From Brachypterus glaber (Eukaryota > Arthropoda > Insecta > Coleoptera > Kateretidae), in the NCBI GenBank assembly GCA_958510825.1, contig OY294044.1, forward strand, positions 102,772,893 to 102,836,892: a stretch of DNA of 64,000 bases. Reading direction: 5' to 3'. The notes under the pieces are model-generated. The model made no database searches and was not told the origin of the DNA. It was given only the letters and a program-made list of their open reading frames with translations. Made by a program: the position numbers and the translations under genes. Numbering within the stretch: the stretch's first letter is position 1; each line of letters starts with the position of its first letter. Positions 32,442 through 42,808 of this stretch are shown here, in pieces.

Positions 32442-32826
32442 AACTGGAGGCTTAAAACATATCAATGTTATCACGGTTTTGCTTTACTTGTACAGTAGAA
32501 TGTTTAATTTTTATGTAATTTTACTTTTAAACGGTTCGTTTCCGTTTTTCTTGTTTTGTGAATCATCCCCTATATTTTATGACAAAACAATTCAAACAAC
32601 GTGTATTTCTGATGTATTTTTGAATACAGAAACTAATTTGATAATAAAACCGCTCGCTGAACCCCGATGGACCTCAATCCTTTCTTATGGATTTGAGCGA
32701 ACTTTTTATGTTATAGTTTTCAATATTCTAATTAAAAGTGTTTATGGCCCACTCTTAAAAAACAAAAATTTAAGTGCACCGTTATTTTGGAAAAGTGGTT
32801 TCTGTCAAATTTGGAAAAAGTTTATA

Positions 32827-32913
32827 TATATCGATGGTCTAGCCTACAAAGGTGCTAAGTATATAGGGAAACCTTATGTACTTAGAACCTTTGTAGTCTA
32901 GACCATCGATATT
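32827..32913. other. 87-nt near-perfect hairpin, miRNA-precursor-like
   Basis: Arms of ~42 bases (32827-32868 and 32872-32913) pair with only about five mismatches. They read TCGATGGTCTAGCCTACAAA on one side and the complement on the other, with a 3-5 base loop. Length and stem resemble a pre-miRNA, but such hairpins also arise from MITE ends. Which strand might be transcribed is unknown. Confidence 0.45.
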
Positions 32914-33851
32914 TTAGTTCTAGACTTCTAGACCAGGCGGTATCTGTTTAAGGTTGGGTGAATCGGATAGTATTCTACATTGTCGAATCAATAGGTCCAG
33001 AATATTACTAGAAATGATAATTTCACTATGCGCATAAAATAAACCAAGGGCTTCACTTTTTATTTAACAAAATGTTGCAAAATCGAAAAGAAATTCCTTT
33101 TTTCTCTTTTTCATTCATATATCTATTCATTTCAGACAAATATTGAAGAGGAAAAAAAGTTTTGTAATTGAATTTTATACATGATAAAATTGGTTGCAAA
33201 TCAAAAAAATAATTTATGTTGCAAAAATAGTAAAAATCACAAAAAAGGGCTAAAAAAATCGAGTTTTATGGGATTTTTTTTCGGATACTTAAAGTATATG
33301 TATGACCTTCAAAATTAGCCCATGAAAACTTTATGGTGCTAAATCATCACACCGAATTTTTAACAAAATACGTCTGGTAGTTTTTGCACAGTAATTCTGC
33401 AATCCAGATTTTGAAAAAAAAATTGCAAATTTTAAAAATTATGCAAAATTGAAAAATAAAGCTCTTAGATACTTGAAAAGTTTGATCACATATAGAAAAG
33501 AGCTCAAACTTTCAAATGCTTTTTGAAAAATTAAAATCCGTTAATTAGGAGAGTCTAGGCACTTGTTTAAACATTTGTCGAATTTTTGCGCTTATAAACA
33601 ATTAAAATAACTTTATGAATTTTTACATGAATTTTTTTTTTTTTTTAATATGTATTAAAAGTACTCGAAAACACGCTTTTTTGAAAAAAAAAACAATATG
33701 ATGATTCGTTCATTTGTTTCGAAGTTATGATCAAAGTTGACCGTCTTTTACACTGAAACTAAATTGCGGTCAATATGAAGGATCATAACTTCGAAACTAC
33801 TGAATGAATCATCATAATTTTGTTTCAAAAGAAGCGTCTACTTTTAATATA

Positions 33852-35019
33852 CAGGGTGTATTTGAAATAGGGTCGGAAATTTTAACAGGTGATTCTACAT
33901 GATAAAATATGACAAAAAGTTCCTATAAACATATGTCTAAAAATGCGTCATAAGGGAGCTACGCCCCTTTGAAATTGGCTAAAAAAATCGGTTTTTATTT
34001 AATAACTCAGGAACCCTTTGAGATATATTAACGAGGTTTTGCACGTGAATTAATCCTAATAAGGCCCATCTTTGTATGTAATTTTCACGTACTTATTTAA
34101 ACCAGGGGTGTGCGAATAGGGGGGGGTCCTTATCAGTTTTTTGTCCCAAACTTTTTTCTGTGTAATTTTTTTGCAATTTTATTTTTAAAATATGATTCCT
34201 CAGGTCAAAATACATAAAAAAGATACTCTTGTTGTAATACTGTAGGATTAACCGTTTTCGAGAAAAGTTAATTTGAAGGTGAAATTTCACTGTTTGAGGA
34301 CGAAAAATTAAATACTAAAATGTCGAAAACCAAAATTTTAATGATGCAATGTTATTCTACATCAAAAGCTAAGAAAAAAAGTTTCCATACATGTAGGTCG
34401 AAAAAACGCTTTTAAAGCTACCATAGCCCTTTAAAAATGGTGCATATTTAGGAGACCATAGCTCCATTAGGATTCATTTTTGGAAGTACCTGTATATGAG
34501 GTTTTTTTCTTAGTTTTTAATGTACATTCGCCCTGCATCATTAAAATTTTGGTTTTCAACATTTTAGTATTTAATTTTTCGTCCTCGAACCGTGGAATTT
34601 CACCTTCAAATGAATTTTTCTCGAAACGATTAATCCTACAGTATTACAATAAGAGTACCTTTTTTATGTATTTTGACCTGGGGAATCATATTTCAAAAAT
34701 AAAATTGCAAAAAAGTTACACAGAAAAAAGTTTGGGACAAAAAACTGATAAGCCCCCCCCCGTTTCGCACACCCCTGGTTTAAATAAGTACGTGAAAATT
34801 ACATACAAAGATGGGCCTTATTAGGATTAACAAAACCTCGTTAATATATCTCAAAGGGTTCCTGAGTTATTAAATAAAAACCGATTTTTTTAGCCACTTT
34901 CAAAGGGGCGTAGCTCCCTTATGACGCATTTTTAGACATATGTTTATAGGAACTTTTTGTCATTTTTATGATGTAAAACCATCTGTTAAAATTTCCGACC
35001 CTATTTCAAATACACCGTG
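33852..35019. mobile_element. Tc1/mariner-like foldback family T, copy 3
   Basis: Starts CAGGGTGTATTTGAAATAGG and ends with the inverted CCTATTTCAAATACACCGTG, flanked by TA. Both halves are inverted copies around ~34440. It is longer than copies 1 and 2 and has a different outer terminus. The open frames at 34093-34290 and 34480-34824 are mirror images of each other. Confidence 0.8.
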
Positions 35020-35107
35020 TATATGAAAAAAAAAAACAAATTAATCTAAAAATTCATAAAGTTATTCTAATTGTTTATAAGCGCAAAAATTCGACAAATG
35101 TTTAAAC

Positions 35108-35886
35108 GGGTAGGGGTCTTTACAGCGTAGTCTATTACTGCGAAACCGTTACTGACCCACCGTTACCGCGCATGGACTTTACCGCGCATAGACTTTACCG
35201 CGAAAGCCATTACAGCGAAGAAAATTATAGCGAAGGGGTCAATACCGCGCATGGACTTTACCGCGAAAACCATTACCGCGCATAATTATTTTAATTTTTT
35301 TTGAAGAAAATAAGATTAAATTAAAAAAAAACATTTTGCAGAAAACAAACAGTTCTAACTCATATAGCTGCTGGGTCGGGGTTGTGAATATTACTAGTTT
35401 ACTTTAAAACATTTCCGTCCGAAGTATGCAAACGCCCCTTGCAACAAAGCAAGTCATAATTTACGCACTTACAATTTTTTTTAACAGTCTTTTCTTTCCT
35501 GTATATATGTTTATATACAGCGAGGTCTTTGCCCCTAGCACTTTTCATTATTTCGATCGACATGACGATTCGTACTAAACTGATTATTAATCAGCGATTT
35601 ATACAAATGAGTCGATATAAATAAAAAAAACACACATAAAAAACCCAAACACAGATATATGGGTACATTTAGTAAACGTTCCACTTTATCAATAAAAATC
35701 CAAACCAAAACTAACCAACCCAAACTGCCATCAATCCAACTGAAATACCCTTTCATAAAATAAAAATAATATATAACGATTTTCGCTGTAAAAGTCACTC
35801 GGTTTACTCGGTAAAGACCGTTCGCGGTCATGGACTGCGAGGTTATGGTATTCGATGTTGGTTTTTCGCTGTAAAGTCCGGCTCCC
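35108..35886. mobile_element. hAT-like element with 8-bp target duplication and CG-rich subterminal repeats
   Basis: GTTTAAAC flanks both sides (35100-35107, 35887-35894). Ends GGGTAGGGGTCTTTACAGCG and its inverted partner GCTGTAAAGTCCGGCTCCC form ~20-bp terminal repeats. At 35130-35290 the motif TTACCGCGCATGGACTTTACCG and variants repeat many times. One inverted copy lies at 35800-35880. A minus frame of 98 codons (35535-35831) has hydrophobic runs but no transposase motif. The same palindrome's left arm, at 33560-33575, gives the uninterrupted site. Confidence 0.8.
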
Positions 35887-36253
35887 GTTTAAACAAGTTT
35901 GTTTTTTTTAAGCTCTCTTAATTAATGGATTTTAATTTTTCAAAAGGCATTTGAAAGTTTGAGCTCTCTTCTATATGTGATTACATTTTTAAGTATCTAA
36001 GTGCTTTATTTTCAATTTTGCATAATTTTGAAAATTTGCAATTTTTTTTTCAAAATTCCAGATTTTGCAAAATTGTTGTGCAAAAACTATCAGACCCATT
36101 TTGATGAAATTTGGTGTAATAATTCAGCACACCATAAAATTTTCTTAGGCCAATTTTAAAGGTCCTAGGTATAATTTAAGTATCCGAAAAAAAAAAATCC
36201 CAAATAACTCGATTTTTTACTCCTTTTTTGTGGTACTGCATAAAACCTAAATA

Positions 36254-36526
36254 ATGTTTACTAAACATGCTGAAAATAAAATAACTCCTGGAATACTTAT
36301 TTTTAATGAGGCTGAAGTACTGGACAGGATAATGGCACGGACTGCAACCTTCGTGTGGTCTCAACTGCTACTTGGCAAAATTGTAAGCCTTGATAAGAGA
36401 ACAAGAAGGCTTTGGTGGTCAAAAGCTGACAGTGCCAACCACAAACAAAGAACAAATATTTACTGTCTATCACACGTTAGAAACACTGAAATTTTTTTAT
36501 TGAACCACATGGGTCGAGACCCTTAA
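36254..36526 (+). CDS. unrecognised 90-codon open frame, possible transposase fragment
   Basis: It lies between two palindromes and has more balanced codon use than its neighbours. The stretch RTRRLWWSKADSANHKQR followed by IYCLSHVRN and FLLNHMG loosely recalls the RRWW...R...LR...F..F.RM pattern at the start of PIF/Harbinger-type transposases. That resemblance is weak. The upstream end falls at the palindrome boundary, so the frame may be truncated. It could also be chance. Confidence 0.3.
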   Translation: MFTKHAENKITPGILIFNEAEVLDRIMARTATFVWSQLLLGKIVSLDKRTRRLWWSKADSANHKQRTNIYCLSHVRNTEIFLLNHMGRDP

Positions 36527-36619
36527 TGATTAAGTAATGGATAGCGTAAGGGATACCTCCGGAGGATGTTCGTAGCTCTGAAATATTTGTAATCGTTTTT
36601 CTAAATATGTTAAAAATAA

Positions 36620-37457
36620 CACTGCTCTACAAAAAAAGAATTTTTTTTTATTTGCCTGGGAGCTGATTTTAAAACCTATTTCCATTTTTCTTGATCGCCT
36701 CCTTTTTCGAGATATAGCGCACAGTGGTGTTTTGCCTATAATAGTTAAAAAAAATAAGGTCCAATTAATTTTTTTTGCCGTGGATTGGTTCTCTATTTAT
36801 GAGGCTCTAAGGCAAAAAAGGGCATTTAATATATTAATATTATTTGTTTGTTTTTTATAGGCTTCTAATTAAAAAAATTATATTTTTTCCAATTTTTTCG
36901 ATATATGTGTTTTGATAAAAATTGTATTTTTTTATTTTTAGAAGAGCAACAGAATAAATTAAATTTATTATGAATAAAACAAAACAAAAAATTAAAACAT
37001 TAAAATAACATTAAATAAATATTAAATTATTCAAAATATTGTTGTTCTGCTTTTTATAACTCGTAACCCGTAAAATCTCCGTTACTGGATTCAATATAAA
37101 ACTATTTTTATTTTTACAAACCTCACGTGTATTAGTGTTGCTTATAAAAATCAGAGCCATATCTTTAGTATTTATATAAAATTTATATGAAAATATAGCG
37201 CAAAAATGCTAAAAACTCTCATTTTTGAATTTAGTAGCCTATAAAAAACAAGGGAATAAGGATATTTTAAATCATCCGCTCTATTTGGCTTAGAGTCCTA
37301 TTAATATAAAACCAGTCCACCGCAAAAACAAATAATTGGACTTTAATTATTACTTTTTACTCATACAATAGGCAAAGTTCCAAAAACAGCGCATCAAATA
37401 GGTCTAGAATCAACTATGTAAAATGGTGTCGGCAAATTTTTGAGTGTAGAGCAGTGT
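36620..37457. mobile_element. TA-flanked foldback, 0.84 kb
   Basis: CACTGCTCTACA at the left and TGTAGAGCAGTG at the right. Inner blocks TTTTTTATAGGCT and AGCCTATAAAAAA, and GGCTCTAAGGC and its complement, show inverted arms of ~350 bases. Confidence 0.75.
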
Positions 37458-38220
37458 AATTAAAAAAATAAATATCAATAAAGCAGATAGGCACGTTTCT
37501 TATGAAAACTGGCTTCTGAATTATGAATTTTTAGTATTATGTAGATTTCATTGACACAACTTGATCGGACTGCTGGTTTTTGAGTTACAGGTCAAAATGG
37601 CAAAATTTAAATATTTTTTTTTTATAAACCGAATTAAAAACCTTTACATCAAGTTTTGTTCTTATTATATACACTCGTAATAAAATACTTATTTTTTTTT
37701 TGTTTGTAATAGAGGTACAAATTAAAAAAATCTTTAAATATATGGCGAAGGCACTTCAAGATTAGAAAAAGAGAATTAACGGTCAAATTTTCTTAATAAG
37801 TAAAATGGAAGAATTTACATTAAAATAACATATAAAAATCCAACATTTAAATTAGGGGAATAGTGGGACCCTCCGTATACGGCCCACATATATACATTGC
37901 AAATATTTTAAATATACGCGCGAATATAGAGCATTCTCATATGTGTGCATGTGACTCCAGTGAATGCTCATCTCTCAGCGAAGTTTGTGTTTATTCGCCC
38001 GAGATCGTTCTAGAGTGGTGGCTAAAACGTATTTTGGCGCACTCAAAGTAATTTTATGTAACGACTTCTTGAGTCATTTAACCCTTTCGTGGGCAAAAGG
38101 TTTTGTCTCATATTCGCTTATCATTTTAATTACATTTTTATTATTTTTTATAATAAATTTTATTCTACATAACTTTATAAAGTAAATGTAAATTTACATG
38201 CTAATATTTTTTTTTAGTTT

Positions 38221-38371
38221 AAGGGTATATCCACAGTCTGGCATAAGAACGTAATACATAAGAATGCGATGCCATGATTGGCTTGATGTTCCGCCATGTA
38301 TCTTGTAAGCCAATTACGGCATCTCATTTTTATGTTTTATGTTCTTATGCAAGCTTCTGAATAGGCCTTTA
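38221..38371. repeat. MITE family A, copy 4
   Basis: AAGGGTATATCCACAGTCTGG at the left and CTTCTGAATAGGCCTTT at the right, with the family's ATAAGAATGCGATGCCATG core. Confidence 0.8.
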
Positions 38372-38928
38372 TATGCCTAATAACTATTATATTAATAATT
38401 ATAAATGATGAAAATTACGATGACAAAATGCAATACAATACATTTTAACGAAGTTTCAATATTAGGTATTGGTTAATTTAAAGCAAGACAGTGCTAATTA
38501 GCTGGGAATTATACTTCCCAGGGCCTATGAAAGGATTAAAGTGATTTTTTAAGTAATGTTTAAAACTGTTACATTATTTTACGTGTTAAGTAAACCATAA
38601 AAATATAATATTGTCTAAGATTATTTGTAAACTTAGTAGTTTTTGTAAATTTTTATTTTGTTTTTTTTTTTGTGCTTTGGGGTACATTCCTACATAGGAA
38701 TCAGGTACACGTTCATACATATAGAAATACATTCATGTATATGAATGGGGGCACATTCGTACGCCTATATCGTACGAATTTTTCCCATGTGAATGAATTT
38801 ACCCTATTTGTATACATGCCAGATTATTAAAACACTGTGCGTCAGACGTGCAAATAGCCCCTTCCGTAAAAATAACTTGAATTTTTGTATTTATTTCATA
38901 ATAATACACAAAAAAAACTAAAAGCAAA

Positions 38929-39003
38929 TAGCTGTCAGCACCAGCTGGATTTGAACAAGGAAACATTTATCAATCTCTATCCACTGCGCTACATCGGCCA
39001 CTT
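38929..39003 (-). repeat. tRNA-derived SINE head
   Basis: Minus strand gives an A box TAGCGCAGTGGATAGAG and a B box GTTCAAATCC in the right order and spacing, inside a tRNA-like stretch. The stems are imperfect, so this is a SINE or tRNA relic rather than a functional tRNA. The body probably continues to about 38815. Confidence 0.6.
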
Positions 39004-39231
39004 ATTATTCAGTGAAATATAGTTTTTAAGGAACTACATATAATTTTTCTTTTTTTTTAACATTATTTTGCGTTAGATTTTTTTATGTCATTTTAATGTA
39101 AAATCTTTGATTTTATTATTAAGAAAATCTGACGGCTATCTCTTTTTTTCATCCTGAAGTAGCGCCTTCGCCATATTTACAAAGATTTTTTAAATTTTTA
39201 CCTGTTTTAAACAAAAAAATAATGATTTTAG

Positions 39232-39425
39232 TGTTTAGTTTAGTTTAGTTTAGTTTATTCGTTTATAGTCGTTCGGGGACCTCTGTACAGAGGTAGTTTA
39301 TACCTTATTAGACTGATTATTAACAGAAAATTTAAATTATTACAAATATAATAATGGAAGACATGACATCTATGACAGGAATCTTAACATCTTCTAATTT
39401 TAACATTAATTTTAATTACGAGTAT
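39232..39425 (-). repeat. 5'-truncated LINE 3' end with (CTAAA)n tail
   Basis: A plus-strand TTTAG repeat array at 39233-39260 is followed by GGGGACCTCTGT and AT-rich DNA. The same arrangement (TTTAG repeats, then AGGGACCTTTGT) precedes the LINE fragment at 42345-42808. This is therefore a short minus-strand copy of that family. Confidence 0.5.
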
Positions 39426-39462
39426 ATACACGGTGTATTTGAAATAGGATCTGAAATTTTAA

Positions 39463-40740
39463 TGTGCGGCAGTGTATAACACAACCCCACAAAAAAAAGG
39501 TCAAGACCCTTGAGACAGACCATGATATTCCTATGTATTTTTCGACGCTGAATCTGAATCCGCGGTCAGAAAAGACCATAGACGTCTGGAATTCACCCCC
39601 GGGCCAAAAAACTACCCTTAAAAGGGGTGAAAAATTGAGATGGAATTGCAGGTTACAAAAATTTCGACATCCCTAGAGTTCACCCCCGGGCCCAAAAACT
39701 ACCCCTGAGAAGGGTTGGAAAATTGAGTTTCAGATGCCAGATATTTGACCATGGTATACCTATGTATTTTTCGACGCTGAATTCGAATTTGAGGTCAAAA
39801 AAAATTCTACACCCCTGGAATCCACCCCCGGGCGCAAAAACTACTCCCAAGAAAGGGTGGAAAATTGAGTTTCGCATGCCAGATGCTCAACCATGATATT
39901 CCTATGTATTTTTCGACGCTGGATCCAAATTTGAGGTCGAAAAAAATTCTACACCCCTGGAGTTCACCCCTGTGCTGGCAAAAAATATTAAAAATACAAG
40001 ATCTCTAAATGGGGATTCTCGCGGAAAAAGTAAGACCACGTCTGAACTGACGGAGACTGGCGCTTTGCGACTTCAATCGTTTTCCGTCCCAAGTTCAATT
40101 TTCACCCGTTATTGGGGGTAGATTTGAGCCCGGGGGTAAATCCCAGGGAGGTAGATTTTTTTGACCTCGGATTGGATTCTCCGCCGCAAAATACGTAGGA
40201 ATTCCATGGTTGAGCATCTGGCACCTAAAACTCAATTCCCCACTCCTTCATAGGGGTAGTTTTTGGGCCCGGAGGTAAATTCCAGGAGTGTATATTTTTT
40301 TTTAACCTCAAATTCGGAATTAGTCGAAAAATACATAGGTATACCATGGTCGAGCATCTGGCATCCGAATCCCCTTCTTGGGGGTATTTTTTGGGCCCGG
40401 GAGTGAATTCCGGGGTGTAGACATTTTTTTGACCTCAAATTCTGATTCAGCGTCAAAAAATACATAGGAATACCATGGTTGACATCTGGCATCCGAAACT
40501 CAATTTTCCAACCCTTCTCAGGGGTAATTTTTGGGCCCGGGGGTGTCGAAATTTTTTTGACCTCAAATTCGGCTTCAATTCGAATTCAATTTTTTACCCC
40601 TTTTAAGGGTAGTTTTTGGGTCCGGGGGTGAATTCCAGACGTCCAGTGTCTTTTCTGACCTCGGATTCAGATTCAGCGTGGAAAAATACATAGTAATATC
40701 ATGGTCTTAACCTTTTTTTTGTGGGGTTGTGTAATACATC
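39463..40740. mobile_element. foldback made of inverted tandem repeats (~140-bp units)
   Basis: Both ends share GTGTATAACACAACCCCAC-type sequence in inverted positions. Each arm has about three units of TATGTATTTTTCGACGCTGA ... CACCCCCGGGCCCAAAAAC (39529, 39760, 39899; inverted at 40185, 40322, 40452, 40677). It inserted next to a family-T terminus at 39427-39462 (CACGGTGTATTTGAAATAGG). Short open frames inside repeat with the units and are not genes. Confidence 0.75.
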
Positions 40741-41510
40741 ATGCAAATACATAAATATCGTGAAAAACCCTAAAACGCCACTGTATAAAGACCAATTTGT
40801 ACAATAAAAGCTAATTTTTTTAAATAGGCCAATCCAGTTCCCAATGATTTAAAGTAAAAGCCAAGCCTCGAATACTATAATAGTGTCACTAGATCAATAA
40901 ATTCACCGTAAATCTAAATTTAGCTAAAAGTGATAAAAACGACAATATAATACACCGTTAAATATTAGGGTGAAATTCAGCAAATTCTGGACCAGAATTA
41001 AGAATCTTACTGTGACTGTAAATTTTACATAGTGATCAAATAATCAAATTTCGTATAATTAATATCATGCTAGCTAAACTGTTGCAAACTAGTTTTAACT
41101 TAGAAGTGTTATTATTGAAATTACCAATATACATAACTTTACAAATAAACTTAAAATGGTACGGTTCCACAGCACTTACTTTCTCGCGAAAGGTTTCGGA
41201 CAAGTTTTAAGTTTTTGATTATTACATGATTCACGGCGCCTGCACTAAAATAATATACGGTAGTTTCGAATTTCCCAATTTTTGTGGACACGATAACTCC
41301 AGAACGAATAATCCTATCGACTCGAAATTTTTAGAAAAAATGATTCCATTTTTTTTTAATTTTTTCGTTTTTCGCAAAAAAAATTGAAAAATTTTGAATT
41401 TTTTTTTTAATTATTTCTTTTTGAAAAACAAAATTTTCGCAAGAAGAAAATTATAAAAAGGAAAAATTTCACATTAAGTGCGATAGAAGCTATTTTTATA
41501 AATAGGAGGA
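40741..41510. other. AT-rich DNA, nothing firmly recognised
   Basis: A phrase at 41285-41330 (GACACGATAACTCCAGAACG, TCGACTCGAAATTTTTAG) resembles text downstream of the TGTC and TCGG microsatellites at 16888 and 62880, so it is a dispersed repeat remnant. Confidence 0.35.

Positions 41511-41574
<64 letters not shown>
41511..41574. repeat. (AAT)n microsatellite, ~21 units
   Basis: An uninterrupted AAT run. It directly abuts a minus-strand LINE end and probably grew from that element's 3' tail. Confidence 0.9.
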
Positions 41575-41576
<2 letters not shown>

Positions 41577-41840
41577 TTTATTGTTGCCCAACAGTACAGA
41601 CTTAACAGGACATTCAAATATAATAATTAATAATTAACTTATAAAACTAATAATAACGCTTAATTTTGAAAAATTTATATCACAATTAGGTGATATTGAA
41701 TTAAAATTTTCGCACATAACGTACATTGGTGATTTCAATATAATATTAGTATTGGCTCTAGCATTAAAAAAGGTTATAGGCATTTGACGTGTAGAACTCG
41801 GAAATAGCGACGTTGCCAAGTCTCTACAATTCTGCGTTCA
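41575..41840 (-). pseudogene. 5'-truncated LINE, ORF2 C-terminal fragment
   Basis: A minus-strand frame (41634-41819) encodes SLFPSSTRQMPITFF, ARANTNIILKSPMYVM and NFNS, the layout of LINE ORF2 C-termini. It is followed by a short 3' UTR with AATAAAG and an (ATT)n tail. Only the last ~270 bases of the element are present. Confidence 0.5.
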
Positions 41841-42025
41841 CTTTGTGAGATATTTGCTTTGTATTAGGTATTATGAATTAATAAAAACTATTGATAAAAA
41901 AATTAACAGAAAAAAACTGTATGTGGGTATGTATAGTTTTCCGAAAATGTTCCAGAAAAGCTGAAAACTTAAAATTTGACATGAAATATTCCCTCAAAAC
42001 TCCAAAAAAAATTTGAACATGAAAA

Positions 42026-42290
42026 CCCGAGATTTTATTTTAGTTTCGATCTTTCTAAAAATGTGTCAAATGGCTTCTTTTAACTATGTTGATGCAAACT
42101 AATGCCCATAACTTAAAAATTCTACACTTTATGAAAATTAATGGGGCTTTTGCCATGGCTCATAGCTGAAAAATATTATACGTGATGGAAACAAAAAAAT
42201 GCTTGTTTGGCAGTCAGTGAGTCTTAACTAAGCCAGAAAATAAAAGAACATCCGATCACAAAATCCTTGTTGGCCTGTGTTATTATTTGT
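42026..42290 (+). repeat. interspersed repeat family C, copy 1
   Basis: The sequence ending GATCACAAAATCCTTGTTGG is found in reverse complement at 58893-59160. Both copies share AAATGTGTCAAATGGCT and CTTAACTAAGCCAGAAAAT blocks. No frame; type unknown. A third end (TTGTTGGCCTGTGTTAT) occurs at 60567. Confidence 0.65.
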
Positions 42291-42344
42291 AAATTACCAT
42301 CATATTTTATTAAAATAAAAAAAATTAAAATAAATAATTTTAAT

Positions 42345-42808
42345 TAATTAGTTTAGTTAGTTTAGTTTAGTTCAGTGCGGGGTTCACAGCCCTCAACACC
42401 TAGTCCCTAGGGACCTTTGTGTTAACCGCACAGATCTCTTCATATCATCCCTGTTTCTTTTATAAAGTCCAGGTACGGTTTCAGGGGAGTGTTCATAATC
42501 TCGTTTGGTTCCAGCAAGTCGTTCCCAAAGTACCTCCATCTTAGGCCTATTAGAGATGGACATTCACATATGAGTTGGTAGGGCTCCTCGTCCCCTTCCC
42601 CACATCTCCTGCATACGGGGCTCGTAGTCTGTCCCATTTGGTGTCGGTGCTTGTTCAGTAAGCAGTGCCCAGTTATTATACCCGTTATTGCTCTCAGTTG
42701 AGTCCTGGACATACCTAGAAGTAAGCTGGTTGTTTTCTTGGTTGGCCCCCCTAGAAAAAGTCCAATGTTGCTGGTGTTCATTCCGCAACATTTTCCTGAC
42801 CTCGTCAA
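42345..42808 (-). pseudogene. 5'-truncated LINE with C-terminal zinc-knuckle-like domain
   Basis: A minus frame of 122 codons encodes LSRTQLRAITG-like text (here MSRTQLRAITGIITGHC), a HRHQMG stretch and a CRRCG...ECP cysteine cluster. This is typical of the region after RNase H in insect non-LTR elements. The 3' end is a (CTAAA)n tail at 42345-42375. The frame opens at the truncation point near 42808. The CCG near its start is coincidental. Confidence 0.7.

Larger units (their letters stand above)
33236..36235. repeat. 3-kb palindrome carrying two later insertions
   Basis: The left arm 33236-33640 and right arm 35887-36235 plus 35041-35107 are inverted copies over ~600 bases (CAAACTTTCAAATGC against GCATTTGAAAGTTTG, and so on). 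A family-T foldback occupies the centre and a hAT-like element splits the right arm. No gene. Confidence 0.75.
37690..39222. repeat. foldback of ~1.5 kb with nested MITE and SINE
   Basis: Outer arms 37690-37850 and 39060-39222 are inverted (ATATGGCGAAGGCACTTC against GTAGCGCCTTCGCCATAT). The interior holds MITE A (38221-38371), a SINE head and a GC-richer patch at 37860-38060. That patch, with CGCCCGAGATCGTTCTAG, has two overlapping open frames and no recognised product. Confidence 0.65.

Noticed and set aside
32404..32901. 165-codon plus-strand frame
   Set aside because: It starts in the (GGGTC)n array and ends in a hairpin; no recognisable domain, and repeats explain both ends.
42770..42800. 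CCG triplet resembling the tetraspanin large-loop motif on the minus strand
   Set aside because: It lies in a LINE C-terminal frame with SRTQLRAITG and a zinc cluster; no PNSCC or NGC follow.
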